A model generated the notes under the pieces. It was not told where the DNA came from. It did no database searches and saw nothing but the letters and a program-made list of their open reading frames with translations. A stretch of 64,000 nt of DNA from assembly GCA_008729055.1 (NCBI GenBank), contig SDUX01000002.1, positions 372,001 to 436,000 of the forward strand. Direction: 5' to 3'. Below, piece by piece: positions 20,295-31,199 of the stretch (positions are counted from its first letter, which is position 1; every line of letters begins with the position of its first letter). Both the position numbers and the translations under genes were made by a program. Source of the DNA: Pyropia haitanensis (Eukaryota; Rhodophyta; Bangiophyceae; Bangiales; Bangiaceae).

Positions 20295-21040
20295 TGGGGG
20301 TGCGCAGCGCGCGCCCCCCCACCGCCGCCATCACCGACGCGTCCAGCACCGCCACCGCCGACGCGGCCACGACCGCCCATGCCGATGGGGCGCGCGCCAC
20401 CCCCCCGCCCACCCCCGCCGCCGCCGCCACCACCGCCGCCCCCGCCCGCCCCCCCCCCCCTGGCCCCACCGGCGGCCGCCGCCGCAGGCGCTCCCCCCCC
20501 CCCGCCCCCCCCCCCCCCCCCCCGCCCCGGGGGGCACCGCCCGCAGCCACGCGGCCAGCCCCAGCGCGACCGGCCCGTCGGCGGCGCGGCGGAGGGCGGG
20601 CACCCCCCCCCCCCCCCCCCCCCCCCCGCCCCCCCCCCCCCGGCGGCGCCCCCCGCCAGCGGCGCCGCCGCGACCACCGCCGGCAGCAGGGCGGCGCCGA
20701 CCGCCGCGGCGGCGCCGGGCGGCGCCGCGACCAGCAGCCGCGGCAGCGCCGCAAACGCGTCGGCGGCGGCGGCGAGGGCGCGCGCGCGGGGGAGGGCGTC
20801 GGCGGGGTCCCCGGCGGGCGTCGCCTCCCCCCACACCGTGCGGAGGGTGGCCGCCAGGCCCGCCGCGTCCGCGACGGACAGGGCGGCGGCGGCGGGCGGG
20901 AGGGCGCCCCCGCCCCCGTCGCCGCCCCCGCCGCCGCCGCACCTACCACCACCACCGCCGCCGCCACCGCCGTAGCCGCCGCCGCCGCCTCCGTGCCACC
21001 GCGCGGCGGCCGTGCGCAGCGTGTACACCACGCGGGATGA
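19229..21040 (-). CDS. Ala-rich helical protein of unknown function, abutting the rDNA island
   Basis: Not recognised. Gene-like minus-strand segments follow one another in changing frames: AAGLAATLRTVWGEATPAGD near 20.85 kb, PALRRAADGPVALGLAAWLR near 20.58 kb, SAWAVVAASAVAVLDASVMA near 20.37 kb, ASLRAVAAVVAAVSADGAYA near 19.5 kb, and AAGLAALEAGVAPGARAGGG near 19.3 kb. They resemble repeated helix pairs (HEAT or octotricopeptide style) separated by Gly-rich linkers encoded by G/C homopolymers, where the frame changes. The frame reads into the array at 19229 and ends at once, so the true C-terminus is probably missing. The start is uncertain. Confidence 0.45.
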
Positions 21041-21690
21041 CGGAGGGTGAGGCAGGCAGGGGGGGCAGCGGGCGGCAGTGGCGGCGGTGGCGGGGGCCAC
21101 GCCTGTGAGTCCCGGGGCGCGGTGGGGAGTGGCATGGTGGTGCACGCCAGGGGAGGGTGGGGGGCCGCTAAGCAGGGGGCAATGGGGGGAGACGCCCCCG
21201 CGCTCCGCCCCGCCGCCGCCGCATGCCAGTGGTGATGCCGGCTGCGGCGGCGGCGGCGCGGCGCGAGGTCGTTCGCGGCGCGGCGTGCGTCGCCGGCTGG
21301 GTGGCGGCGCCTGTGGCTGGCGGTGGGGGCGCAGCCGCCGCCGTGAAAGCTCGCGCGGTTGTACGTCTTGCCGACCACCACGAAAGCCACGGACCGCACC
21401 CGCAGCACGTCTCCCACCTTTCTTCCCCAGCCCCCGCCCCCCCCCCTGCGCGGTTTGCCCCATCCCACTGGCCGCCAAATCCAGGCCGCCCAAATACCGC
21501 TAAACCGGGGCAGGAGAGAGGGCCGTTCCAAGACTCTGATTGGTCGAAGCCTCGGCACGGACGCAGAGCTGCATGTGCGTGCCGTGCCGAGCCGTGAATA
21601 CGGGCTGGGAACGGGTCGAATGGAGCCCGCATGCGATGGTGGCAGGACCGTGCCGCGATACATCAGGTATTCCTGGGCCGTACTTGCGAC
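21041..21690. other. Upstream region of the Ala-rich gene
   Basis: A GC-rich stretch with overlapping frames on both strands, none with recognisable motifs. GC drops to moderate from about 21500. The promoter of the minus-strand gene is probably here. Confidence 0.35.
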
Positions 21691-21768
21691 CCCCCTCGCG
21701 GGTCAAACATATGACAGCTTATTCGTCACATGCCGTCACAAGCCTGGGTACTTGAAGACCCCCCCCCG
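21691..21768 (-). repeat. Double-hairpin repeat, copy C
   Basis: Read on the minus strand, this has the G run, CAAG(8)CTTG hairpin, GCATGTGACGAATAAG, closing GTCA arm, and TTTGACCCGCGAGGGGGG tail of copies A and B near 7.5 kb. The second stem keeps TGAC/GTCA although the bases between differ. It shows that the element is dispersed and not only a local duplication. Confidence 0.6.
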
Positions 21769-22681
21769 TGCCGGCCGTGGAGGGGGCACTGTCTGCGTTG
21801 CTAGCGGTGCCCTGTGCTGTGGGGACGGGACGCTCGCCGCATCCGCCGCAGGCTAGGCGCGCGCGGTGGCGGAGACCGTTTGGAGCGCTGACTGAAGCGC
21901 GGACTGGGCACTCGCGCGGACGCACTCGCCAGCATATGTAACAGAGAATCCGCATTCGCGGGACTGGGATTATCGAATAGGGCCCTGGGGAAGGACCGCC
22001 CTGGCCGGGCTGAGCCGGTACGGAAGGGGAACGCCAAAACGGGGGGGGGGGGGGCCGCCAGCCTGGTGCGGGGGGGGGAGGGGGGCCGAGGGGCGCAGCG
22101 GCGCCAGCCGTGGCGGGGAGAGGGGCGGGAGGCCCCGTGCCGCCACCGCCATCGCCGCCGTCGCCGCCACCGCCGCCGCCGCGGCCGCCGCCGCTACCGC
22201 CGCCGCTTGAACTGCGGCACCGACGCCGGCCGCGCGCCCGCCCCCGCCCGGCGGCTCATCGCCACTCCACGGCGGCGACGGAGGCGACGACGGCGGCGGC
22301 GGCGGTGGCTGCGGCAGCGGCTCGTGGTTGCGCCGCGGCAGCAGCATGCCGGGCGGGCACGCCTGGCGCCGCCGCCGCCGCCGCTGCGGCGCCTGCTGCA
22401 GGGGGGGACATTCCCCGGCCAGCGCCGCCCGCCGCCGCGGGCGCGTCGCCGGCCGCCGCCAGGTGTCTCCCGGCGGCGGCGTCCTCCCCCCCCCCCAAGC
22501 GGGCTTCCGCCGCTTCCCCCCCCCCGTCCGCCCGAAGGACGGCAACGACGACGGGCACAAGCGACGGCACTACGTCGGAGCGGCAGCCGGCAGCCAGTCT
22601 CATCCGCACGGTGCACTTCGGAGGGAACAGCAGGCCGCAACTTGTTCTCATAATTTCCGATGCGGCAGCCCTCGTTAGCTA
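21769..22681. other. Region with one possible minus-strand exon
   Basis: The frame 22651-22256 on the minus strand (MRTSCGLLFPPKC..., then VVPSLVPVVVAVLRADGGGE and Ala-rich sequence) has gene-like codon bias in its middle and stops at 22256. No domain is recognised. The right end of this region abuts the inverted-repeat element. Confidence 0.3.
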
Positions 22682-23331
22682 TGGCACGTCCGCTAAAAAT
22701 GGGACACTCAGAGTTTCCTACGACAATCTTTGCCCCAGTGAACTCGCGATGTCAGGCACCCAATCAATTCTCTGAGGGACGAGCTGCGCTGATCTCCAGA
22801 TCGAATGATCAGCGCCACGGGAACCTTGGGTGGTCCGATTTGGGACCGGTGTCGGTCCTTCGGACAATCGATCATCGAGACCAGTCAGATCAAGGTCGAT
22901 TCCTGTTTGTCAAGCCAATGAGATGCGTCCACGCTGCGCTGTTAGCCTCGCTACTGATTCTGTGTTCAGAAACAGGCGCCACGTTGGCCACTCGACCGCA
23001 ATAGTTTCTGAAAAGAATGGCCTCCAGAGCCCTCGATAATGAGCCAGAGTGTGGCGACCCGCCCCCACGGCCTCTATTCGGGCTCCCCTAGCTCGTCTAG
23101 CAAATTGTTTCTCAAAAGTTTGACTCCAAGACTAAAAGCACACCCGAGCCGACCCCTGAGAGGCACGTCAGGCGCCCTTTGGACGTCAAATTAGGGGCAG
23201 TCGGTGTCGTGATCGCACTCGAGTTGGCCGACCAGAGCAGAAGTTTGATTTCATGCATCGATTGCACCACTCAGATGGGATGGGAGTTTCCCAGACAAAC
23301 ACCGCGTGTCCCATTTTTGGCGGACGTGCCA
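22682..23331. mobile_element. 650-bp non-autonomous DNA transposon (MITE) with 26-bp inverted ends and TA target duplication
   Basis: The left end (22682-22707) begins TGGCACGTCCGCTAAAAATG, and the right end (23306-23331) is its reverse complement with one mismatch (T to C at position 13). TA lies on both sides (22680-22681 and 23332-23333). There is no transposase frame inside, and internal GC is moderate and unlike the surroundings. TA duplication suggests a Tc1/mariner- or pogo-like mobiliser, which is an inference. Confidence 0.9.
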
Positions 23332-23333
23332 TA

Positions 23334-25796
23334 ATAAACTCTCACGGTCGTTTCGAAACTTTGTGGGGGGACCGGGCTAATCCTGGGGGGACCGGGGGGA
23401 CCCCCCTCAAATGAGCATTCCAGAGGGGTGCCGGTCCCCCCACGTCGAATGAGTGTAGCTTCCCCCCCTTTTTATTGCATTGTTCTTGTTGGCACAACCT
23501 GGGCCACCCGCCCATACTGTACGTGTTGGCCTTCCAGGGGTGGGCAACAAGGTCCTGTCGGCCGTCCATCCCGTCGCGGCACCATCTGAGCGTCGTGCAC
23601 AGCGACGGGCACGCGAGCCACAACAAAAGAAGGTGTCGAGGCGCCGTTGGTTCCGCGAGGCCGCCCGCACATCTCGCAACAGCGACCTGAGGACAAAAGA
23701 CGAGCAGAATAACGAAAAAACAATGTGTTTCACGAAAATAAAGTGCCTGCCGGGCCCTGGCCTTCATCCTGGTCAGCCACTGGTGAAGCTCTGGGATCTG
23801 ACCACCTGTCGTTCCGTCTCCACGCCAGCGACTGGCGACCTGGTAGACTCGGTGGCCCAATGAGATCAGTGTGTGTCATGCGCAGTGGAAAGTGCATTCG
23901 TCAAGAAGTTGTCGACGTGCGCGACCGAGCCGTCTGCGTGTGCCGTCTTCTCTCTCGCTCCACTCGGGGGCGGCAGCTGTCAGGCACGCGGCAGGCACCG
24001 CCAGGAGGCAACGTTGCACCTCGCGCGGACTCCCGCCGGATTCCCCACGCACACCCCCCCCCCCGCCGTCCCTGCGCCTTGCGAGGCGGTGTGGTGTCGC
24101 GCGCGCCCGACTGGAGAGGCTGGCACCGCGTGCTGACCCGGGCGGGGAGACTGGTGGAATCGATTAGGGAGCGAGCGGCTGGCCGGCCAGGCCTTCGAGG
24201 CGGGTCGCGCGCTCGGAGCGGGGTTGGGCGCCGCGGTGGCACGCCGCCGCTTCCTGGACCGGCCAGTGCCAGGCGGGTCGACACCGCCGTGCGGTGGGCG
24301 TGTGTCCCCCCCCCCCCCCCTGCTGTACGCACCGTGTGTGTATCGGGGCGGCAACCGTTGCGGGAAAACAACGAGCGCAGGCGGCCACCACCCAAAGGTC
24401 GGCACCGGGAGGCGGCCGCCGCCGTGGGCAGGGCAACCGTCCACGAGGCCTCGCGCGAGCATCGATGGGCTCTTGCGGCAGCCTCGTCCCTGCTCCGCTC
24501 CCGCCCCTCCCCTTTCCCCCCACTGGGCGGCGCGCGCGCGCCGCGTCAACACACACGCGCCGCACAGCCTCGACCGCCGCACCAATCTCGGTGGCGGGAT
24601 TTCCGCGACGGGCCAATGGCATTCCTGGCACGGGTCTCGCGTGCGCGAATCAGCGGCCGTACCCTCCGGGCTGCCACTCACCGTCGCGCCGTAGAGACGG
24701 AGTGTCCCGGCGGCTGACCGGGAGTGGGGGTGGGCTGCCTGCGTGTCCCACTGCCTGCCACAGCTTCCGCCCCTCCCCGTCGCTTCCGCAGATGGGCCGT
24801 GCGGGTGGTGCGCGGCGATCGGGGTGGAGGGGAATCCCGACGCGTCCAGACATGGCGTTGACGCCACGCCGCCGCCAACCCCCCCCCCCCGCGTTGGCCG
24901 CGACGGCCGCCGCGCCGCCGGCGGCGCGCTCCGCCGCTCTCGCGACGCGCCCGGCCGGCGTGGCGACCGCCTCGCGATCCGCGGCGGCGCGCGCTTGGCA
25001 GCGATAGCGGGGGGCGGGAGGGGGGGGGGCGGCCGGGCGAATGGGCTGGCGCAACCCCCGCCGCCGCCCCCCCCCACCGGTGACGCGCGCCGAGGTGCTG
25101 CGGAAGAAGAGTCCAGGGGGGGGGGTTGTGGACAAGACGGAACCAGGGGAGGCGATCGTAGCGACCCCCGCCGCCGGTGCGGCCGCGTGTGCGCAGGGCG
25201 TGCGCGTGGCCGGGGCGCGCGTGTGCCGGGGGGGGAGCGGCCCCCCCCGCGGCGCACCCCCTTCTTGCCGCCGCCGGCGTGGCTCGCCGTCGGCCGGGGT
25301 GCGCCGGGTGGGTCTCGCAACGCCCCTCGCGCAGGGCACGGGAAGCGGCCTGTCGACATTGCCGGGTGGGGGCGACGGCGGCGCGGGGGGGGGGGGGGGA
25401 GGGTGGCGGGCGTGTGTGTGGGGCAGCGGCCGGCGCCACCGCCTGTGGGCGACGCGGGCCGCGCGTCCATCCATACTCTCCCCCGCACGGGGCGTTGCCA
25501 CCCCACGAGCGTGTGCGGCCGACGCCGCCGTCTGGGTATTCGTATCGACCGGCGCACCGGCACGCGCCGGCCGTGGCGGCGCGGCTGGCCGTCGGCTCGC
25601 CCGCGTCGACAGCGTCGCGGCGGTGCCGGCGGCGGTGCCCCCCGCGGCGGGCGGGCGGCGGCGGCCATGCGGACGCGCACCCCCCCCCCGCGTGGCGCGG
25701 GGTCCCCCCCCTCCCCCCCGCCGCGGGGAGCCCCCCCCCCCCTCCCCCCCCCCCACCGCCGTCCTCCCCGCCACGCCAGCGTCCCCCAACGGGTGG

Positions 25797-25835
<39 letters not shown>

Positions 25836-25871
25836 CCCCGCCGCCCGTCACCGCGGCGACCGGCGGCGCGC
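23334..25871. other. Region without a gene I can support
   Basis: 23.34-23.9 kb is moderate in GC; a minus-strand frame of 172 codons (23860-23342) has no recognised domain. 24-25.87 kb is extremely GC-rich, with open frames of several hundred codons in up to five frames at once, the expected artefact of such composition. The promoter and any N-terminal extension of the bHLH-GAF gene must lie at its right end. Confidence 0.35.
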
Positions 25872-26040
25872 ATGGCGCCGCCGCCGCCCCGCTGGGCGGC
25901 GCCCGCCCCCGCCGCCACCCCGCACCGTCGGCGGTCGCCGCCGCCGCGGTCGCCGCCGTCACCGCCGCCGCCGCCCGGGCGGGCGGCCAAGCGGTCGCGC
26001 GTGGCGGCGGCCGCGGCCGCCGCCGCCGCGGACGACCCGC

Positions 26041-26094
<54 letters not shown>

Positions 26095-27790
26095 GCGCCC
26101 GCGTGGCGCCGCCGCTCGCGCCTCGACGGGGCGTGGCGGTGGGGGTGGCGGAGCCGCCGCCGCCGCCGCTGCGGCTTGCCGCTGCCGGCGGCGGCGTCCG
26201 CCGCCGGTGGGGCGCCGCCGCCGCCGCGGCGCCCGCCGCGGCGGTCGCCGCCGCCGACGGCGTGGCGGCGGCGGCGGCCGCGACGGCGGCGGCGGCGGCG
26301 GGGGCGGCGTCTGCGCGGAGCTGGGGCGGCGGCCGCGCCGGCACGGCCAACGAGGACGACGACGGCGGCGGCGGGACGGCGTCGGCGGCGACGGCGGCGG
26401 CGGCGGCGGCGGCGGCGGAGGCGACGGCGGCGGCGGCGGCGGCGGCGGGCGTGGCGGCGGCGCCGCCGCACCGGCGCAAGGACGCGCACAATGCGCACAC
26501 GCGGCAGAGCCGGGCAAAGGTGAACGAGCGGTTCGCGGCGCTCGCGGCGCTGCTGCCGACGCTCGCGGCGGCGTCGCCGAGTAGTATAGTCGTGCCGCCG
26601 CCGCCGCCGGCGGGGGCGGATGGGGACGGCAGGGGTCGGGAGGGGGGGGGGGGGGGGAGCCCCGGCAGGGCGGCTGGATGGTGGGGGGGGTCCCGCTGCA
26701 GGGGGGGGAGGGGGGGGGGGATGGTAGTGGCGGCAGTGGGTATGGGAGTGGGAATGGGAGTGGCAGTGGTGGTGGTGGTGGTGGTGGGGACGGTGCCAGC
26801 GGTGCGGCTGGCGGCGGCGGCGGCGGCGGCGGCGGCGTGGCGAGCGCGGCGGCGGTGGCGGCGGGCCTGGCCGCGGCGGCGCCGCGGCACAAGGCGGAGC
26901 TCCTCGACCGCACCCTCTGGGCGCTCCGCGCGCTGTCGGCGCGCGCGGCGGCGCTCGAGGCGGAGGTCGCCCTCTCCTCCCGCCGCGGCCTCGGCCGCTG
27001 GGTCGACGCCGTCGTCCGCGGCCGCTCCGCCGCGTCGGCCGCCGCCGCCGCCGCCGCCGACGCCGCCGCCGCCGCCGACGCCGCCGCCGCCGCTGTGGAC
27101 ACGACCGCCGACGGGGGGGGGGGGGGGTCACCCCCCGCGGGGGGGGTGGCGGCGGCCGCCGCGGCGGCCGCCCGCCGTCGCTGCGGGAGCTGCTGTCGGC
27201 GTTTATGGGGCTCTTTCTTGTCCGTGAGGGCGGCTGGGCCCACGCCGAAGCCTGGGTCGCCGCCCCCGCGCCCGCCGCGGCCGCGGCCACCGCCGCAGCG
27301 GCGGCGGCGCGGGCGTCGGCGGCGCCCCCCCCCCCCCCCGTGGTGCTCGTCCACGGCGTGTCGCTGCCGTCGCCGGCCATCCCGCCCACCTCTGCCCTCG
27401 GCGGCCGCCTCGCCGCGTGGGCCGCCGCCGCCACCCGCCTCGCCTTCCCCCCCCCCGCCGACCTCGTCGGCCGCGTCCACGCCGCCCGCCGCCCCGAGTG
27501 GCTGCCCCGCCTCGCCGCCGCGCCGGCGACCGCCTTCCGGCGGGCGCCCGCCGCGGCGGCGGCGGGCCTCGCCACCGCCCTCGCGCTGCCCGTCGCGGTG
27601 GGGGGGGACGTTGCCGCCGTCGTTGTGTTTTACGACACCCGCCCGCGGCCGTACGACGCGGCGGCGGTGGACTTGACGTGGGACGTGGCGTACGCGCTGG
27701 GCAACGCGGCGGGGGACGCGCTGGGGACCGCCGTCGCCGAGGACGCGCGGGCGCACGTGGTGGGCGGCGCGCTGGGGGGGGGGGGGGGGG
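25872..27790 (+). CDS. bHLH transcription factor with a C-terminal GAF-like domain
   Basis: A DNA-binding regulator by domain content. The first frame (ATG 25872) is Ala-rich, then gives a basic region and helix 1, HNAHTRQSRAKVNERFAALA then ALLPTL (about 26480-26570). The loop is replaced by a long Pro/Gly/Ser-rich stretch. Helix 2, HKAELLDRTLWALRALSARA (about 26890-26950), lies in another frame. A third frame carries LRELLSAFMGLFLVREGGWA and then a GAF-like core: LAFPPPADLVGRVHAARRPE, WLPRL, GLATALALPVAVGGDVAAVV and VFYDTRPRPYD. The frame changes fall in G runs at about 26642-26720 and 27113-27148. GAF domains bind small ligands or act as dimer modules; the ligand here is unknown. bHLH plus GAF-like architecture occurs in algal and plant regulators. 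Exact exons are not resolved. Confidence 0.7.
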
Positions 27791-27970
27791 GGGGTGACCC
27801 CGCGTGTAGGAGCGTTGGGGTGCGTTGGGCTGGGGGCGTTGGGGGGCGGGGGGGGTTTGGGGGGGGGGGTGACCCCGCGTGTGGGGGGGTGGGGGGGGGG
27901 TGACCCCGCGTGTGGGGGGGTGGGGGGGGGGTGACCCCGCGTGTGGGGGGGTGGGGGGGAGGCGGGGGGC
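27776..27970 (+). repeat. G-run minisatellite
   Basis: Units of TGACCCCGCGTGT followed by 7-18 nearly pure G recur at about 27795, 27871, 27902 and 27932; the last three are about 31 bp apart. The plus strand has many runs of four or more G and could fold as G-quadruplex. It directly follows the GAF domain and may contain that gene's stop codon. Confidence 0.85.
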
Positions 27971-28685
27971 GTTGGGGGGCGGGGGGCGTTTTGGGGGGGG
28001 GGGGGGGCAGCCGTGGTGGGTGGACCGTGGCGGCGACCGGTGCACGGCTGGGGTGAGCCGTGGCCGCGGTAGGATGATCCGGACGTTTACTTCTCAGCCG
28101 CGTCAACCTCTTCTCGGGGGGGTACCGTACGTACAAGACAGCAGTCGATAGGGGGGGGGGGGGAGGGTACCGTACAAGACAGCAGTCGATAGGGGGGGGG
28201 GGAGGGGGTGCCGTACAAAACAGCAGTCGAGAGGGGGGGAGAGAGGGGAGAGAGCCTCCTGTGCCAGTCGGGAGGTGAGCGGGGGGGGGGGGGGGGGGGG
28301 GGGGGGAGGAGGGCGACCACCGCGGTGGCGGCGCTGGGCGCGTACGGCGCAACAGGGGGGGGGGGGGGGGGGCTGGTGGCTCCCTGCCAAGGACGGCGGC
28401 GGCGGCCGCCCGGCCGCCGCGGTGAGCACCGCCAGCCGGCGAGAGCCGACGCCAGCGCCACGCCAATGCAGCTGCCTGTACAGACCTACCCACACGCGCT
28501 GCCTGGTCGGCGGTGCGGCCGCCACGCGGCGTGCCGTCGCTCAAAGTGAACGCTACTCCCCTCGTCCCCTCTCCCCTACCAACCGCTCCTACCACCACCC
28601 CCCCCTCGGTGCGTCTCCCCCTTGCCTTGCCTTGCCTTGCCTTCCCTCCCCTCTCCCCCCCCTCTCCCGCCCCCGCTCCTGCGCA
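27971..28685. other. Intergenic G-rich stretch with a 41-bp tandem repeat
   Basis: GTACAAGACAGCAGTCGATA followed by a G run starts at 28131, 28172 and 28213 (last copy with two changes), a period of exactly 41 bp. Long G tracts follow to 28375. No gene is evident. The region should contain 3' ends of both flanking genes, which converge. Confidence 0.75.
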
Positions 28686-30296
28686 CTACTCCGCGTCGCG
28701 GAGCTTGGAAAAGACGACCGACCCGCTGACGCGGAGGCCGTCGAGCGCCTGCACCTGGAAGCGCGAGCGGGAGAGGGACCACAGCCACTCGCGGCCGAGG
28801 ACCAGGTTCCGCTCCACCGCCTCGCCCGCGTCGCCCTCCCACTCACGCCGGTCCGCCCGCGGCGGGTGGGTGACCCGCCCCGCCTCGGTGATGCGCGTGT
28901 CCGACAGCCGCAGCACGACGCTGCCCGTAAACGAGCCGTCCCCGTACGATTGGACGGGCAGGACGGCGAGGCGGGCGGGCGGCCAGTAGAGGAAGGCGCG
29001 GTGGTCCCACTGGACCGACGAGGCCGACGAAAAGTCGGGCTCGGCCCAGGTGGCGAGCTCCCGCGGCGCCCGCACGTCCGACACGTCAAAGAGGGTCACC
29101 TTGACGCCCGTCGTGCGGCCGGTGGGCGTCGCGTCCTGGCCAACGCCGAGCAGCCGGCCGGGCCCAACCGGGTGGAGGTACGAGGAAAAGCCGGGGATCT
29201 TGAGCTCCCCGGTCGCGACCAGCGCCGTCGGGTCGGCCAGCGAGATGATGTACAGCGGGTCGACCTGCCGGAAGGTCACCACGTAGGCGGTGTCGTCGAG
29301 GTAGCGCACCGCGTAGATGCGCTCGCCGCGGCCGAGGTCGCCCACCTTGCCGACCTGCACCAGCGGCGACGGCGCGTCGGTGGGCGCGCCGTCGGCGCGG
29401 CGGAAGGCGGTGATCTCGCTGACGCTCGTGTTGCGGGCGCGCCACCAGGGCGCACCGAGCGTCGTGGCGATGAAGAACGTGCCGTTGGTCTCGTGCATCG
29501 AAAACTGGTTGAGCACCGACCCCGCCACGACCCCCGAGCCGAGGTACGTCGCCCCGACCGTGCCGTCGTCGAGCCCAAACTGGTGGATGGACGTGTTGAA
29601 CGACGCCCCATCGTCAAAGATCACCGGCCGGACGCGCCCGCCAAATGGCACGATCGGGAACCGCTCCCGGTAGTTGGTCGTCGTCACGTACACCGACCCG
29701 ACCGACGAGTAGACCGTGTCGCCGCCCGCAAAGACCGCCGTGCCACGGCCGAGCGACGACGCCGGCGCGCCCGCCGCGAGCGGCAGCGTCACGATCGACA
29801 GCAGGTCAAAGCCGGCAAACGTGGCCGGCCGGTACGACCGCGCGCACGACGCGACAAAGCCGGTGGTGACGCCGCCGCGGACGCCCCGCGGCGGGGCGGT
29901 GCGGTAGCGCGGGAACCAGTCCTCCAGCACCGTCCCGCGGACGAGCGCCTTGTTGGCCGCCTCTGCTTGCGCCTCTGACAGGCCCGGCACGAAGCGGCCG
30001 GGCCGCGGCCGCACGCCCGGCCGGGTGTAGGGCAGGCTCGCCGGCGGCGCCGACGCGAGTACCAGCCGCGCCACGCCGTCGACCGACCGCGAGCTGACGT
30101 ACCGCCCCTGCATGCGGGTGACCGAGACCACCTTGGGCGCCCGCGCGTTGCTCACGTCCACCGTGTAGACAATGGTGATTTCGCCGCGGTGGGGGCCCGC
30201 CGGCCGCTTGGGGATGGCCCCCGGCGGCAGGCTCGCGCCGTCACAGCCGGCCGTGCAGTTGCACGGCAGCGGCGTCTCCTCGGTCGGCGACTCGGC

Positions 30297-30332
<36 letters not shown>

Positions 30333-31199
30333 CTCGACCCGCGCGGCGGGCGCGCCCACCCCCAAGCCCGCCTCTGTCACTGCGTCATCAGGGGCGGGCA
30401 GCCCCACCACTGCCGCCGTCTCGTCCGCCACATCGGTCGACACGGCCACCTCTGGGATGGCGTCGCCGAGTTCCTCGTCCTCCTCCTCCTCCTCCACGTC
30501 AGCAGGGACGCCCGGCGGCTCTGGCTCGGCCACGGGCTCATCCACAGACTCCGCGTCCACGGGGATGGGCCGCGGCTTGCCCACAAACGGCGTCGGCGTC
30601 GGCGTCGGCACGAGCGCGCCGTACGAGGACGCCACAATCAGCAGCCGCTCCCCCCCCAGCAGCATATCCGTCGGGAACTCGTCGAGCGACAGGACGCCCG
30701 TCTCGACCCCCCCCGCCCCCCCCGCCGCGGCCGTCACCACCCGCAGCGACCGCCCGCGCAGCGCGTACACCACCGCCCCGTCCGTCTTGACGATATCCGC
30801 CTCGGCCACCCCCTCCACCTGGCTGTTGGTGTCACTAAAGTCCACGCCGGCCTCGCCGCCGCCGCCGCGGCCGCGGCCGGCGGTGGGCGCCGCCCGCGGC
30901 GCCCGCGCCTCGGCCGGCGCCGCGTCGGCGGACGCCTCGGCAGCGCCCGCCGCCCACGGGAGCGGCTCGCCAAAGCGGCCGCCGCCCATGCCGTACGGGC
31001 CGACGCGGGCGACCGCCTCGCCGCGGATCGAGTCGAGGAGGGCGCTGCATGAGGTGAAGGGCACCAGCGGCGTGCCGCCGGCAGCGGCGGCGGCGGCGGG
31101 GGCGGCGGCGGCCGCCACCGCCGACGCGGCGGCGGCGGCCACCGCGGCGACCGCCGCGGCCGCCGCCCGGGCGGCCGCCCGTCGACCGGCGGGCGCCAT
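28686..31199 (-). CDS. Secreted beta-propeller domain protein (Beta_propel family)
   Basis: An 837-residue single open frame, the cleanest long gene in the window. The N-terminus is an Ala-rich hydrophobic signal or anchor. About residue 125 has DFSDTNSQVEGVAEADIVKT followed by DG, the hallmark of the bacterial-type C-terminal beta-propeller family (PF09826). Blade-like strands follow: VVYALRGRSLRVVTA, EITIVYTVDVSNARAPKVVS, YSSVGSVYVTTTNYRERFPI and GERIYAVRYLDDTAYVVTFR. The DPLYIISLADP and LLGVGQDATPTGRTTGVKVT segments are also typical. An acidic insertion of Glu and Asp runs (coded by a GTC trinucleotide repeat at about 30302-30338 on the plus strand) lies between blades. The family is known mainly from bacteria and archaea and its function is unknown. 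Confidence 0.88.

Noticed and set aside
22682..23331. Protein-coding capacity inside the inverted-repeat element
   Set aside because: The longest frames are about 114 codons or less, cross the element's ends and resemble no transposase.
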